Source: Anaerolineales bacterium UBA2181
GTDB lineage: Bacteria; Chloroflexota; Anaerolineae; Promineifilales; UBA4811
Length of the DNA stretch: 64,000 bases
Reading direction: 5' to 3'
NCBI GenBank assembly: GCA_002328075.1
Contig: DCVT01000044.1
Coordinates: 62,001 to 126,000, forward strand
The notes beneath the pieces were generated by a model that was not told where the DNA came from, did no database searches, and worked only from the letters and a program-made list of their open reading frames with translations. This document shows, one piece after another, positions 16,936 to 24,795 of the stretch. Position 1 is the stretch's first letter. Every line of letters starts with the position of its first letter. A program made the translations under genes and the position numbers.

Positions 16936-17832
16936 ATGAAGCCATCTTCTTTTAAATACCTGGCACCGGGCACGATCGAAGAAGCCTTGGCGATCATGGC
17001 GGCGCACGGCTATGAAGCCAAGGCCCTGGCTGGAGGCCAGAGCCTCATTCCCATGATGAACTTTCGGTTGGCACAACCAGCGGTCATGGTTGACCTGAAC
17101 AACCTCCCGGAACTGGCTTACATCCGACCCGAGCAGGGCGGCGGCCTCAGGATGGGCGCCATGACGCGCCAGAGCGCGATCGAACACTCGGCCATCATTC
17201 TGGAACGGGCGCCAATGCTCCATGCCACCATGCCCAACATCGCCTATTCTCAGATCCGTAACCGCGGCACGCTCGGAGGCTCCATTGCCCACGCCGACCC
17301 CTCGGCCGAATTGCCGGCAGTCAGTGTGGCACTCGACGGCCGGTTCCGGATCCGCAGCCATCGAAAAGAACGCTGGGTTCCTGCCAACGCCTTTTTCGTC
17401 GGGTTGTTCACCACCGTGTTGGAACCCGATGAACTGCTGGTCGAGGTGGAACTGCCGCCGATGCCGCGGCGCTGTGGCTGGGCTTTCACCGAGGTGGCTA
17501 GGCGTCACCACGATTTTGCGTTGGTAGGGGCGGCTGCGGCGGTGACCGTGGACGCCCGGGGCGCCTGTGAGCAGACACGGTTGGTCTTGTTCAGCGTGGG
17601 CGACGGTCCGGTTGAGGCTCACCAGGCGGCAAAGATGCTGGCGGGACAACCACCTACGCTTGAGGCCATCCGCGCGGCCGCAGAGACCGCTGCCCGGGAC
17701 GATGTGGACCCGGGCACTGACATCAACGCCACCGCCGAGTTCCGCCGCCATCTGGTCCGGGTGCTGAGCGGTCGAGTGCTGACCCAGGCTTTCGGACGGG
17801 CCCATGCCCAGAACTCGAGTTTCCCCGCATGA
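16936..17832 (+). CDS. Xanthine-dehydrogenase-type FAD subunit (set 1)
   Basis: A 298-residue medium subunit of a molybdenum hydroxylase (CoxM/KdhA/NdhF-like). The FAD-binding motifs are AGGQSLIPMMNFRLA near residues 36-50 and IRNRGTLGGSIAHADPSAELP near 108-130, with the C-terminal CO-dehydrogenase flavoprotein domain after about 175. It passes electrons from the 2Fe-2S subunit to NAD or another acceptor. AGGAGG six bases before the ATG is a strong ribosome site. The stop is followed at once by the 2Fe-2S gene, and the large subunit follows that, so the order M-S-L is that of aerobic CO-dehydrogenase-type operons. Confidence 0.92.
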   Translation: MKPSSFKYLAPGTIEEALAIMAAHGYEAKALAGGQSLIPMMNFRLAQPAVMVDLNNLPELAYIRPEQGGGLRMGAMTRQSAIEHSAIILERAPMLHATMPNIAYSQIRNRGTLGGSIAHADPSAELPAVSVALDGRFRIRSHRKERWVPANAFFVGLFTTVLEPDELLVEVELPPMPRRCGWAFTEVARRHHDFALVGAAAAVTVDARGACEQTRLVLFSVGDGPVEAHQAAKMLAGQPPTLEAIRAAAETAARDDVDPGTDINATAEFRRHLVRVLSGRVLTQAFGRAHAQNSSFPA

Positions 17833-17858
17833 CACCCGATATTCGTCAGGAGGTTACC

Positions 17859-18335
17859 ATGGATGACCGGCACCGCGTCACTGTCACCGTCAACGGGGCC
17901 CAATTCCAACAGACGGTAGAGCCGCGCCTGCTGTTGAGTGATTTTCTGCGCCACGATCTGGGCCTGACGGGCACCCACGTCGGCTGCGAGCACGGCGTCT
18001 GTGGCGCCTGCACCGTGTTGTTCGACGGCCAGCCGGTGCGCTCCTGTCTCATGTTTGCCGTGCAGGCGGACGGGCATGAGATCACTACGGTAGAGGGGTT
18101 GGGCACTATGGATCAGCTGCATCCACTGCAGGAAGCTTTCCGCGATGCGCACGGCCTGCAGTGCGGATTCTGCACGCCCGGCATCTTGTTGACGCTGATA
18201 CCTTTTCTGGAAGACAATCCCAATCCTTCCGAGCTAGAGATCCGTGAAGCGATTTCGGGCAACCTGTGCCGATGCACCGGTTACCAACATATAGTCGATG
18301 CGGTCCAGTTGGCTGCGCAGCGGACGAGTGCCTGA
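17859..18335 (+). CDS. Xanthine-dehydrogenase-type 2Fe-2S subunit (set 1)
   Basis: A 158-residue small subunit with both iron-sulfur clusters readable: Cys43, Cys48, Cys51 and Cys63 for the plant-ferredoxin-type cluster, and Cys102, Cys105, Cys137 and Cys139 for the helical [2Fe-2S] domain (QCGFCTPG and NLCRCTGY). The ATG at 17859 is chosen for the AGGAGG five bases upstream; another in-frame ATG at 17829 overlaps the previous stop but has no ribosome site and would add ten residues. It relays electrons from the molybdenum centre to FAD. Confidence 0.93.
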   Translation: MDDRHRVTVTVNGAQFQQTVEPRLLLSDFLRHDLGLTGTHVGCEHGVCGACTVLFDGQPVRSCLMFAVQADGHEITTVEGLGTMDQLHPLQEAFRDAHGLQCGFCTPGILLTLIPFLEDNPNPSELEIREAISGNLCRCTGYQHIVDAVQLAAQRTSA

Positions 18336-18348
18336 AAGGACGATCAAC

Positions 18349-20706
18349 GTGAGCCCAAAATACGTCGGACAGAGGATTTCGCGCACCGAGGACCCTCGCC
18401 TGCTGACCGGTCAGGCGCTGTTTGTGGATGACGTCAACATCCCCGGCATGCTCCACGCGGCCTTTTTGCGATCCGACTACGCCCATGCCCGACTGAACAG
18501 CATTGATGTTTCAGCCGCCCGCTCCCGGCCGGGGGTGATCGCGGTCTATACTGCCCAGGACATGGGCGATGCCTGGCAGCACGGCCCGCCGCTGGTGATT
18601 CCCCCACCGACGATCCAGAACATGGTTTTCCATACCCGCACCCAGGTCCCTCTGGTCAAAGACAAGGTTCGGCTGATAGGTGAGCCCCTGGCAGTGGTCA
18701 TTGCCGAGAGCCGTTACATTGCGGAGGATGCCCTGGAAGACATAATCGCGGACTTGCAGCCGTTGGAGGCCGTGGGCGACCTGGAGCGAGCGCTGAGGCC
18801 GGGCGCCCCGCTGGTTCATGAGGAGCTGGGCTCCAATCTTGCGGCCCATTTCTTCCAGGAAAAGGGCAACTACAAGTCCGCCCGACAACAGGCTGACCTG
18901 GTCATCCAGAAACGCATCCTCATCGACCGGGGCATTGCCGCCGCCATGGAGAACCGCGGCATCGTGGCCCATTGGGACCCCAAGAGCCAGAGATTGACCC
19001 TCTGGGACACCACGCAGTCACCCATTCCCATCCGGAACGGGCTGGCGGGCATGTTTGGCCTTGCTGAACACCAGGTGCGGGTGATCGCGCCGTTTGTCGG
19101 TGGCGGTTTTGGACCCAAGATCATGATGTTTTACGCCGAAGAGATGGTCCTTACCTGGGCCACGTTGCAGATCGGCCGCCCCATCAAGTGGATCGAGGAT
19201 CGGCGGGAGAACTTCTATGCCACCACCCAGGAGCGGGGGCAGGTCCACGATGCCGAGATGGCGCTCACGAGCGACGGCCGCATACTGGGTGTGCGGGACT
19301 CGTTTCTGCACGACACCGGCGCGTACGATCCCTACGGGCTCACCATTCCACTCAACACCCAATGCCATGTTCTGGGGCCTTATGATGTTCCCAACTATTA
19401 CGCCGAGACCACCGTCGTTTTTACCAACCGGATGATCGCCACCCCGGTGCGGGGAGCCGGCCGGCCGCAAGGGGTCTTTGTCGTGGAAAGGTTGCTGGAC
19501 CTGGCAGCCCGAAAACTGGACATGGATCGGGTGGAGATCCGCAAGCGCAACCTCTTGCCGCCGGACGTGTTTCCCTACAATAACCAGATTATCGATCAAG
19601 CCTTTGCCCCGCTGGTGCTGGACAGCGGCAACTATCTGCCGTTGCTGGAGCAAGCCGCGACCCGAATCGGATATCAGCCGTTCATCAGAGAGGAACAACC
19701 GCGCCTCCGGGCTGAAGGCAAGCATGTGGGCATTGGCGTTGTGATGTTCATCGAGACCACGGGCGTCGGCCCCTATGAAGGGGCTCGGGTGACGGTGGAG
19801 GCCAGCGGCCGGATAAGTGTGGCCACCGGCGTTGGAACTCAGGGGCAGGGCCATTTCACCTCTTTTGCCCAGATTGTCGCCGACCAACTGGGGGTAAACA
19901 TCCGGGATGTAGAACTGGTGACTGGAGACACGGCCGAGTTTCACTGGGGTACCGGCACGTTCGCCAGCCGGGGCGCGGTCGTGGCAGCGAATGCCATCCA
20001 CGCGGCCGCCCGGGCCGTGCGCGGCAAAATCCTGAGGCTGGCCAGCAAGGTCCTGGAGGCGCCGGAGGAAGAGCTCGAGTTGGCCGACGGACAGGTGCGT
20101 GTGGCCGATATGCCGGAAAAGTCTATCAGTTTGGGCAAGCTTGCCGTGCTGGCCAACCCCCTGCGTGGCGCCGTCCAACCTGGCACCGAGCCCGGCCTCG
20201 AGGCGACCGACTATTTCGGCCCCCAGTATGGGGCCACCGCCGCCGGTGCCCACGCGATGATCCTGGAGGTCGACCCCGAGACCATGATGGTTGAGATCAA
20301 GCGCTACGTGGCGGTGGAGGACTGTGGAACCGTCCTCAATCCCCTCATTCTGGATGGTCAGGTGCATGGCGGCGTGGCGCTCGGCATAGGCAACTCCTAT
20401 TACGAGAAACTCGTCTTTGATGACAACGGCCAGCTGCTCAACGCCTCGCTGGCAGACTATCTCATCGCCGCCGCCACCGAGGTTCCCCGCATCGAGGTGG
20501 GCCACGGGTACACCCTGTCGCCGCTCAACCCACTGGGCACCAAGGGCGCCGGTGAAGCAGGAACGCTTCCCGTTCCCGCCCTCTTTGCCCAGGCGCTGGA
20601 GGATGCCCTGGCAGATCACCGCCTGGAGGTTGTGGAGATGCCGCTCAGCCCAAACCGCCTGTTTGAGCTCCTCCAGGCAGCCCAAGAATCAGCAAGCGGC
20701 CGGTGA
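18349..20706 (+). CDS. Molybdopterin-binding large subunit of XDH-type hydroxylase (set 1)
   Basis: The GTG at 18349 (GAAAGGA upstream) gives 785 residues. Signs of the family: N-terminal RISRTEDPRLLTGQALFVDDV, VGGGFGPK, the PVRGAGRPQG loop, VATGVGTQGQGHFTSF (cofactor contact) and the catalytic Glu736 in KGAGEAGT. The loop reads VRGAGRP where true CO dehydrogenases have AYxCSFR, so this is a hydroxylase of the xanthine/nicotine/quinoline kind, not a CO oxidiser. A CoxG-like gene follows, as is common for such operons. With the NCS2 permease and cyclases nearby, a purine or other N-heterocycle is the likely substrate, but its identity is not encoded in any motif I can see. Confidence 0.92.
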   Translation: MSPKYVGQRISRTEDPRLLTGQALFVDDVNIPGMLHAAFLRSDYAHARLNSIDVSAARSRPGVIAVYTAQDMGDAWQHGPPLVIPPPTIQNMVFHTRTQVPLVKDKVRLIGEPLAVVIAESRYIAEDALEDIIADLQPLEAVGDLERALRPGAPLVHEELGSNLAAHFFQEKGNYKSARQQADLVIQKRILIDRGIAAAMENRGIVAHWDPKSQRLTLWDTTQSPIPIRNGLAGMFGLAEHQVRVIAPFVGGGFGPKIMMFYAEEMVLTWATLQIGRPIKWIEDRRENFYATTQERGQVHDAEMALTSDGRILGVRDSFLHDTGAYDPYGLTIPLNTQCHVLGPYDVPNYYAETTVVFTNRMIATPVRGAGRPQGVFVVERLLDLAARKLDMDRVEIRKRNLLPPDVFPYNNQIIDQAFAPLVLDSGNYLPLLEQAATRIGYQPFIREEQPRLRAEGKHVGIGVVMFIETTGVGPYEGARVTVEASGRISVATGVGTQGQGHFTSFAQIVADQLGVNIRDVELVTGDTAEFHWGTGTFASRGAVVAANAIHAAARAVRGKILRLASKVLEAPEEELELADGQVRVADMPEKSISLGKLAVLANPLRGAVQPGTEPGLEATDYFGPQYGATAAGAHAMILEVDPETMMVEIKRYVAVEDCGTVLNPLILDGQVHGGVALGIGNSYYEKLVFDDNGQLLNASLADYLIAAATEVPRIEVGHGYTLSPLNPLGTKGAGEAGTLPVPALFAQALEDALADHRLEVVEMPLSPNRLFELLQAAQESASGR

Positions 20707-20777
20707 TAACCAAAAGATGGGGAAATGTGGTGGGTGACCTATGGTTCTTGACCGTTCAAAAGGAGAGGTGAATTGAC

Positions 20778-21452
20778 ATGAAGCTACAGGGCGAGTACCT
20801 CTTTGATGGACCGCGCGAGCGCGTGTGGGAGATGCTGCGAGACCCGAACGCCCTGGCCCGGGCGCTGCCGGGTACCCAAAGCCTGGAAAAACTAAGTGAG
20901 AACGAGTACCAGGGCCAGATGCACGTCCGGATAGGGCCGGTGGCGGGACTCTTTGCCGGTCGGGTGACGATCTCGAACGAGGTGCCACCGGAAAGCTGCA
21001 CCCTGGCGGTGGATGGCAAGGGAAGCCCTGGCTTTGCCACCGGCAGCGGCGATGTGGTGCTCACCGACCAAGGCGACGGCACGACACGGCTCCAGTACGA
21101 GGGCGAGTTCCAGGTCGGCGGAAAACTGGCGGCCGTGGGCCAGCGGATGGTGGACACCGTGAGCAAGAGCATCATCCGCCAGGGCCTGGAATCGTTGAAC
21201 GAAGCGTTGAGGGAAGGCGTGACGGGCGCGGCCGAGTTGGAGCCAGCAGCAGAACCCGAGGCACAACCCAGCACAGGCTACCGGCCGCCGACCGAAACCC
21301 GATTCGCTGCCGCCGTTGCCAAAGATGTGGTGAAGGACTATGCCGGTGACCTGATGGCGCCGGAGCATCGGGCCGTCTGGCTCACTGGCCTGGTGGCCAT
21401 CTTGGCCATGCTGGTGGGATATGCGTTAGGCAGAAACGCCGGGCACGACTAG
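20778..21452 (+). CDS. CoxG/SRPBCC-family protein with C-terminal membrane anchor
   Basis: A 224-residue protein. Residues 1-150 form a START-like SRPBCC domain of the CoxG family: GEYLFDGPRERVWEMLRDPNALARALPG, VRIGPVAGLFAGRV and ADGKGSPGFATGSG-like segments. A linker leads to one C-terminal transmembrane helix (about 196-216, LTGLVAILAMLVGYALG). Known for CO dehydrogenase: CoxG recruits the soluble hydroxylase to the membrane, where electrons enter the quinone pool. The ribosome site AGGAGAGGTG precedes the ATG. It probably anchors the set 1 hydroxylase; the C-terminal tail helix supports that. Confidence 0.88.
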   Translation: MKLQGEYLFDGPRERVWEMLRDPNALARALPGTQSLEKLSENEYQGQMHVRIGPVAGLFAGRVTISNEVPPESCTLAVDGKGSPGFATGSGDVVLTDQGDGTTRLQYEGEFQVGGKLAAVGQRMVDTVSKSIIRQGLESLNEALREGVTGAAELEPAAEPEAQPSTGYRPPTETRFAAAVAKDVVKDYAGDLMAPEHRAVWLTGLVAILAMLVGYALGRNAGHD

Positions 21453-21522
21453 ATGGCGCATTGTCAGCACGGCGCAGCTCCGCGCCCGAGCGGCATTGGG
21501 CTTGCGCCTGCAGCGAAAGGAG

Positions 21523-21612
21523 GTGAAAAACCGGACAGATGCCAAAGCCGGTTCCGACTACAGATTGGGTCTTATTGGTGTGAATTGTAAGGAGGGACAC
21601 AACCGCGACTGA
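21523..21612 (+). other. Intergenic leader with spare ribosome-binding sites and tiny ORFs
   Basis: The 246 bases between coxG and the permease contain AAAGGAGG just before a GTG at 21523 that opens a 29-codon frame ending at 21612, an overlapping 14-codon frame from the ATG at 21539, and a second TAAGGAGGG at about 21588-21596. No long gene follows either site. They may be translated leader peptides of the permease gene or chance; the 29-codon product (VKNRTDAKAG start) has no recognisable family. Confidence 0.25.
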
Positions 21613-21698
21613 TGAGATGGTGAATTGGGTTGGTACCTGGGCCCCGCCGGATCGGCCGGCGAGGCACAACTGTCTCGGGCATGAGGAGGGAAAAATCC

Positions 21699-23300
21699 AT
21701 GGCTACGGCCACTCAGAAGACCAAGATATTGGGCTATTTGCCAAATGACATGCCCCCTTGGGGCCAGATGATCCTATTGGGCTTTCAGCACGTCCTGACA
21801 ATGTTCCCGGCAACCGTGTTCTGCGCACTGTTCACCGGGTTCCACGTCTCTACAGTGTTGTTCATGGCCGGGGTGGGCACCATCACCGCCCTGATACTCT
21901 CGCGCTGGAGACTGGGCAAGTTCATCCCGCTTTTCTACGGATCCAGCTTTAGCTACCTGACAGCCTACCTGGCCATCACCAATGCCGAATGGGGCGTTCC
22001 CGCCAGCGATGAATTGATCGGCACGGTGCAGACCGGAATCATGGCAACCGGTGTGGTCAACATCATCATGGGACTCATCATCCGCAAGGTGGGCAAGCCG
22101 GCGGTTGACCGGGTTCTGCCACCCTACATCACCGGCTCGGTCGCTGCGGTGATCGGATTCGGCTTGGGGTTTGCCGCCCTGGGCATGGCATCCGCCAACT
22201 GGCTGGTGGCCATTGTCACCCTGGTGGTCACGATTATGTTTTCGGTGTATCTTCAAAACAAGGGATTCATCGGCATGATCCCCATCCTGCTGGGCGGCAT
22301 TGCCGGCTACCTGGTGTCCATTCCCTTTGGACTGATTGATTTCTCTGGCGTGGTATCCGCAACCTGGCTCACAACGCCCCACTTTACCTTTCCGAACTTT
22401 GGCAGCGCCATGGTGGTGACCGCCATCTTTAGCATCGCCATCATGTGCATTGCCACCATCCCCGAATCCACCGCTCACCTGTACCAGATCAGCCTCTACG
22501 TGGACCGGTTTGCCGAGGACACCGGCCGCGAAAAGTACCATCTGGACCAGTTCGTGGGGTTCAACCTGATTCTGGACGGCATCGACGACTTTCTCAAGGG
22601 TTTGTTTGGCAGCACTGCTGGCACCAACTATGGCGAAAATAACTCGTTGATGGCCATCACCCGCAACTACTCGGGTCCTGCTCTGATGGCTGGCGGGGTG
22701 ATTGCCGTGTTGTTGGGCTTTGTGGGCAAGCTGGAAGCACTGGTCGGATCAGTGCCTACGGCGGTGAGCGGCGGCCTGGCCATCTACCTGTTTGGCGTCA
22801 TCGGTATGCAGGGCATTGCCCTGATGGTCGAGAACCGGGTAAACCTGTTCGATCCGCGCACCCTGGCGGTGGGCGCCACCATCATGATCATTGGCATTGG
22901 CGGCCACATTGGCTACCCCAGCGGGTTCTTGCCCATCACCATCAAGGGCATCTTCCCCTATGGCCTGCCCGCCATCGCCACCGGCGCTGTGGCTGGCATC
23001 CTGCTCAACGCCATATTCCTGATCTTTAAACCACCGCAGGCGATAGGTTCGGCGTCAATCGAAGACCTGGAGCTGATCGAGGGCATTGGTCCCAAGATCG
23101 CTGGCGTGCTGCGGGCGGCCGGCATTGAGAGCTATGGCAAACTGGCGGAGACGCCTGTTGCCGAACTGGGGCAAATCCTCAAGGTTGCAGGTCTGCACAT
23201 GGTCAAGCCGGATACCTGGCCGGAGCAGGCGAGTCTGGCGGCCAAGGGAGATTGGGAGGCGCTGGAGGCTCTCAAGCAAAAACTCTTGGCCGGTCGGTAA
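21699..23300 (+). CDS. NCS2 uracil-xanthine permease with C-terminal helix-hairpin-helix domain
   Basis: A 533-residue protein. Residues 1-445 form a polytopic NCS2 (nucleobase-ascorbate) transporter: PNDMPPWGQMILLGFQHV at the N-terminus, VGKPAVDRVLPPYITGSV, and the substrate-loop motif ATIPESTAHLYQI. GAGGAGGG lies eight bases before the ATG. Residues about 455-533 are soluble and carry a helix-hairpin-helix repeat, LELIEGIGPKIAGVLRAAGI then a second LAETPVAELGQILKVAGL, of the kind found in DNA-binding or ribosome-associated proteins. Such a tail is not part of the usual NCS2 family. It would import a purine or pyrimidine for the surrounding catabolic genes; the tail may be a protein-protein docking domain. 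Confidence 0.92.
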   Translation: MATATQKTKILGYLPNDMPPWGQMILLGFQHVLTMFPATVFCALFTGFHVSTVLFMAGVGTITALILSRWRLGKFIPLFYGSSFSYLTAYLAITNAEWGVPASDELIGTVQTGIMATGVVNIIMGLIIRKVGKPAVDRVLPPYITGSVAAVIGFGLGFAALGMASANWLVAIVTLVVTIMFSVYLQNKGFIGMIPILLGGIAGYLVSIPFGLIDFSGVVSATWLTTPHFTFPNFGSAMVVTAIFSIAIMCIATIPESTAHLYQISLYVDRFAEDTGREKYHLDQFVGFNLILDGIDDFLKGLFGSTAGTNYGENNSLMAITRNYSGPALMAGGVIAVLLGFVGKLEALVGSVPTAVSGGLAIYLFGVIGMQGIALMVENRVNLFDPRTLAVGATIMIIGIGGHIGYPSGFLPITIKGIFPYGLPAIATGAVAGILLNAIFLIFKPPQAIGSASIEDLELIEGIGPKIAGVLRAAGIESYGKLAETPVAELGQILKVAGLHMVKPDTWPEQASLAAKGDWEALEALKQKLLAGR

Positions 23301-23309
23301 TCCCGATAA

Positions 23310-23339
23310 CCTGGCGTTCGGGTGATCCCGGGCGCCAGG
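23310..23339 (+). repeat. Nested GC-rich hairpin after permease
   Basis: CCTGGCG (23310-23316) pairs with CGCCAGG (23333-23339), with an inner CGGG/CCCG stem and a TGAT loop. No U-tract follows. It may protect the permease mRNA 3' end or be part of a leader structure together with the next hairpin. Confidence 0.5.
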
Positions 23340-23347
23340 CTACCTCT

Positions 23348-23399
23348 GGGTCAGGGAGAGGGTCCTTGCACAGGGACTGCTGGCAACCCTGACCCTTTT
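23348..23399 (+). terminator. Intrinsic terminator between permease and second hydroxylase operon
   Basis: GGGTCAGGG (23348-23356) pairs perfectly with CCCTGACCC (23387-23395), with a smaller GTCC/GGAC stem inside the loop, followed by TTTT (23396-23399). It ends 32 bases before the next start, so it is either the terminator of the upstream operon or an attenuator for the downstream one. Confidence 0.65.
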
Positions 23400-23431
23400 G
23401 GCTTCCCTGCACAGGGGAGCGGAGGTGACGT

Positions 23432-24322
23432 ATGCTGGCGAGACCAGGTCTTCCACAGTTCGAGTATGTCAGGGCAACCACCTCAGTTGGGGTGCACGAC
23501 CTCCTCTCCACGGCCAACGCCCGCCTACTGATGGGCGGCACCGATCTCTTTACCCAGATGCGCGATGGCGTCTGGCGGCCCAGAGTAGTGGTGGATGTCA
23601 AACACATTCCAGGGATGCAGGACATCACTATGGACCCGGGCGGTCTGACGGTGGGCGCTGCGGTGACCATGAACCAACTGGCCCGCCACCCGGCGGTCCA
23701 GCGCTTATATCCTGCCCTGGCGCAAGCAGCCAGTTCGGTCGGCTCTTTTCAACTACGCAATCGGGCCACGCTGGGCGGCAACCTCTGCAACGCCTCGCCC
23801 TGCGCCGACACCGCACCGGCGGTTGCCGCGCTGGAAGCAATCCTGGTGCTGAGCGGACCGGCCGGTCAGCGCGAGACTCCCTTCTACGACTTTGTCCTGG
23901 GCCCCGGGAGAACCGTGGTTGGAACCGACGAGTTTTTGATAGGCATCCGCTTCCCGGCGCAGCCGGCCGGGTCGGCCGGTTGCTATCTCAAGCTGGGGCG
24001 CAGCCGGATGGGGGACCTCTCGGTGGTCGGAGTGGCGGTGGTTGCCTTTCGCGACCTGGCCGCCAGGTCCGGCTATCGGTTCCGGTTGGCGCTGGGCTCG
24101 GTGGCGCCGGTCGCGCTACGCGTGCCTGCCGCCGAGTCCTTGCTGGCGGCCGAGCCGCCGCACGAAACGAACCTGGCGGCAGCGGCCGATCTGGCCATGC
24201 ATGCGGCCGTTCCTATCTCTGACGTCCGCGCCACCGCAATCTACCAGACCCTCATGGTCCGCACCCTTACACTGCGGGCCCTGGAGTCCGCGTGGGCGCA
24301 ACTGCAAGGAGCAGGAAGATGA
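23432..24322 (+). CDS. Xanthine-dehydrogenase-type FAD subunit (set 2)
   Basis: A 296-residue FAD subunit, divergent from set 1. Motifs: LLMGGTDLFTQMRDGVWRP near residues 31-50 and LRNRATLGGNLCNASPCADTAPA near 107-130, with the CxxxC-like NASPCAD seen in purine-specific XdhB/HcrB proteins. GGAGGTGA lies just upstream of the ATG. It overlaps the 2Fe-2S gene by four bases (ATGA), and that gene overlaps the large subunit by four (GTGA), so the three are translated as a unit in fixed ratio. The NLCNASPCADT form is closer to xanthine dehydrogenase-like enzymes than the set 1 form. Confidence 0.92.
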   Translation: MLARPGLPQFEYVRATTSVGVHDLLSTANARLLMGGTDLFTQMRDGVWRPRVVVDVKHIPGMQDITMDPGGLTVGAAVTMNQLARHPAVQRLYPALAQAASSVGSFQLRNRATLGGNLCNASPCADTAPAVAALEAILVLSGPAGQRETPFYDFVLGPGRTVVGTDEFLIGIRFPAQPAGSAGCYLKLGRSRMGDLSVVGVAVVAFRDLAARSGYRFRLALGSVAPVALRVPAAESLLAAEPPHETNLAAAADLAMHAAVPISDVRATAIYQTLMVRTLTLRALESAWAQLQGAGR

Positions 24323-24795
24323 GCGTACATCCCATCGCGGTCACCATCAACGGCAAGGCCGAGTACCTGGAGGTGCCGGCCCACATGACACTGCTACAGA
24401 TGCTGCGTGATAGGCTGGCGCTCACCGGCACCAAGAACGGATGTGAAGCCGGCGAGTGCGGCGCCTGCACCGTCCTGCTCGACGGCCAACCGGTTAACTC
24501 TTGCCTCGTACTGGCAGTCGAGGTTGACGGCCGCCAGGTGGTCACTGTGGAAGGGTTGGCCCAGGATGGAACGTTGAGTGGCTTGCAGCAGGCCTTCATC
24601 GAACACAACGCCGTCCAGTGCGGCTTTTGTACCCCCGGCATGTTGATCTCGTCGCAGGCGCTGCTGGCGCGCAACCCGTCGCCCGATGAAGACGCCATCA
24701 AGGAAGCGCTGCTCGGCAACCTCTGTCGCTGTACCGGTTACGGGCGGATCATCCAGGCCATCCAGGATGTGGCTCGGGGAGGAGGTGCCTCGTGA
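24319..24795 (+). CDS. Xanthine-dehydrogenase-type 2Fe-2S subunit (set 2)
   Basis: A 158-residue protein with complete cluster ligands: Cys42, Cys47, Cys50 and Cys62, then Cys101, Cys104, Cys136 and Cys138 (QCGFCTPG, NLCRCTGYG). It begins at an ATG overlapping the FAD-subunit stop, with AGGAGCAGGAAG as ribosome site. It has the same length and layout as the set 1 subunit, so the two sets may descend from an old duplication or separate acquisition. Confidence 0.93.
   Translation: MSVHPIAVTINGKAEYLEVPAHMTLLQMLRDRLALTGTKNGCEAGECGACTVLLDGQPVNSCLVLAVEVDGRQVVTVEGLAQDGTLSGLQQAFIEHNAVQCGFCTPGMLISSQALLARNPSPDEDAIKEALLGNLCRCTGYGRIIQAIQDVARGGGAS

Noticed and set aside
19018..20685. A 555-codon minus-strand open frame
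   Set aside because: Antisense to the set 1 large subunit with its catalytic Glu and cofactor motifs; a shadow.
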